This document shows positions 63,235-64,000 of a DNA stretch of 64,000 nt, in pieces; within the stretch, counting starts at the first letter, position 1; each line of letters opens with the position of its first letter. This stretch comes from Luteimonas sp. BLCC-B24 (GTDB lineage Bacteria > Pseudomonadota > Gammaproteobacteria > Xanthomonadales > Xanthomonadaceae): positions 1-64,000 of the forward strand of contig NZ_JAQQGN010000005.1 of the NCBI RefSeq assembly GCF_028550595.1. Direction: 5' to 3'. The position numbers and the translations under genes are program-made. Below the pieces are notes generated by a model. It worked only from the letters and a program-made list of their open reading frames with translations, made no database searches and was not told where the DNA came from.

Positions 63235-64000
63235 ATGACGTCACCTCCCCTGATCCCCGCCGGCGGCCGCGTGCTGGCCGCCATCGACGGATCCGCACAC
63301 GCCCGCGGCGTGGCCGACCTTGCGGCGTGGGCCGCGCAGCGGCTCGGTGTGGGGCTCGACGTGATGCACACGATCGAGCGCGACGCCACGGTCGCGCCGC
63401 CGGCCGATTTCAGCGGCAGCCTGTCACTGGGCAGCCAGGAAACCCTGCTGGCCGAACTCGCCGCGCACGACGCACAGCGCGGCCAGCTGGCCCAGCGCCA
63501 CGGCCGGGCGCTGCTCGACCAGGTGCGTGCGCACCTGCGCGAGACGGCCGGCATCGAGGCCGAGGCACGCCTGCGTCATGGTGCGCTGGTGGACGCACTG
63601 ACCGATGTCGAACCGGATGTGCGCCTGTTCGTTCTCGGCCGACGCGGGGCGGACGACGACGGCGCACCGGGCCACCTGGGGCGCAACCTGGAGCATGCGA
63701 TCCGTGCCGTGCGTCGCCCGGTGCTGGTCGTGACCCGGCCGCAGACCACGGTCGCCGCATTCGCCGTCGCCTTCGACGGCAGTGCCACGGCGCAGCGCTG
63801 CGTGGACCTGGTCGCGGCCAGCCCTCTGCTGCGGGGACTGCGCTGCCATCTGGTGACGGTCGGCCACGACGACCGCCACGCCGCTGCACACGCGGCTGCG
63901 GTGGCCACGCTGGAGGCCGCGGGCTTCACCCCGCAGGTGATCGCGCTCGCCGGCGCGCCCGACGAGGCCCTGGTCACCCACGTGACGGCCGAGCATCTCG
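63235..64000 (+). CDS. Tandem universal stress protein (UspA family), cut by the window edge
   Basis: At least 255 codons without a stop to the end of the window. The first Usp domain (about 10-165) has VLAAIDGSAHARG and LGRRGADDDG with APGHLGRNLEHAIRAV, the G-x9-G nucleotide region. A second Usp domain begins at about 172 (AFAVAFDGSATAQRCVD). An ATG at 63229 is an alternative, but the GAGGA ribosome binding site fits 63235. Coupled to the SulP gene; probably a stress- or energy-linked regulator of it (inference). Confidence 0.85.
   Translation, partial: MTSPPLIPAGGRVLAAIDGSAHARGVADLAAWAAQRLGVGLDVMHTIERDATVAPPADFSGSLSLGSQETLLAELAAHDAQRGQLAQRHGRALLDQVRAHLRETAGIEAEARLRHGALVDALTDVEPDVRLFVLGRRGADDDGAPGHLGRNLEHAIRAVRRPVLVVTRPQTTVAAFAVAFDGSATAQRCVDLVAASPLLRGLRCHLVTVGHDDRHAAAHAAAVATLEAAGFTPQVIALAGAPDEALVTHVTAEHL

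Overview
The window is chromosomal DNA from a high-G+C gammaproteobacterium, most likely of the Lysobacteraceae/Xanthomonadaceae (Lysobacter or Luteimonas type). This is inferred, not tested. It rests on strong G/C third-position bias, a split cobalamin-dependent ribonucleotide reductase (nrdJa/nrdJb), a dacC-ybeD-lipB-lipA order next to an elongasome cluster, heptamer GGGATTC repeats, GCCCCTCTCCCC-type intergenic hairpins, and short A+T-richer islands holding integron cassettes. No tRNA, rRNA, CRISPR array or prophage was seen.

Layout. 1-1680: an A+T-richer accessory edge. It has the tip of an IS3-like element, a short inverted-repeat element, and a gene that fuses a TIR domain to a decayed DnaB-type helicase domain. 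That gene starts 7 nt after the nrdJb stop and is the best candidate here for an undescribed system, probably antiphage. 1683-5543: nrdJb, a histone-H1-like gene and nrdJa, all on the minus strand. 6104-12392: a Deg-type protease, a DUF883/YqjE/YqjK-like envelope-stress trio, an AI-2E-family permease, a HAD hydrolase and an M17 aminopeptidase. 12417-16137: a divergent LysR/azoreductase pair, a small membrane protein and HglS. 16256-21668: a minus-strand operon with ABC-2 exporter, secreted amidohydrolase and DesKR-like two-component genes. 21901-26728: a plus-strand MacAB-like exporter. 27157-31875: MobA-like and XdhC genes, an alpha/beta hydrolase and two EamA transporters.

32355-46963 is a long minus-strand block of envelope and lipoate genes: mreB-mreC-mreD-mrdA-rodA-mltB-rlpA-dacC (rod elongasome and peptidoglycan trimming), then ybeD-BLUF-lipB, lipA and prc. 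Many of these genes overlap by 4 nt. 47169-48116 is a PfkB-family kinase. 48460-52236 is an integron cassette array without an integrase (a CALIN): eight cassettes, seven complete attC sites and one truncated site, with base composition clearly unlike its flanks. 52381-64000 returns to ordinary chromosome: a lipoprotein, a DUF5329 protein, a MATE exporter, two secreted proteins of unknown function, an M1 aminopeptidase, endonuclease V, UbiE, a cytosine-deaminase-like enzyme, and a SulP transporter followed by a tandem universal stress protein cut by the window edge.

Several genes (HAD, ubiE, ybeD, possibly the MATE gene) have a -10-like hexamer exactly 6 nt before the ATG and no ribosome binding site, which suggests leaderless transcripts. 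Start codons were chosen from alignment memory and ribosome binding sites. Functions are by motif recognition only, with no database search.
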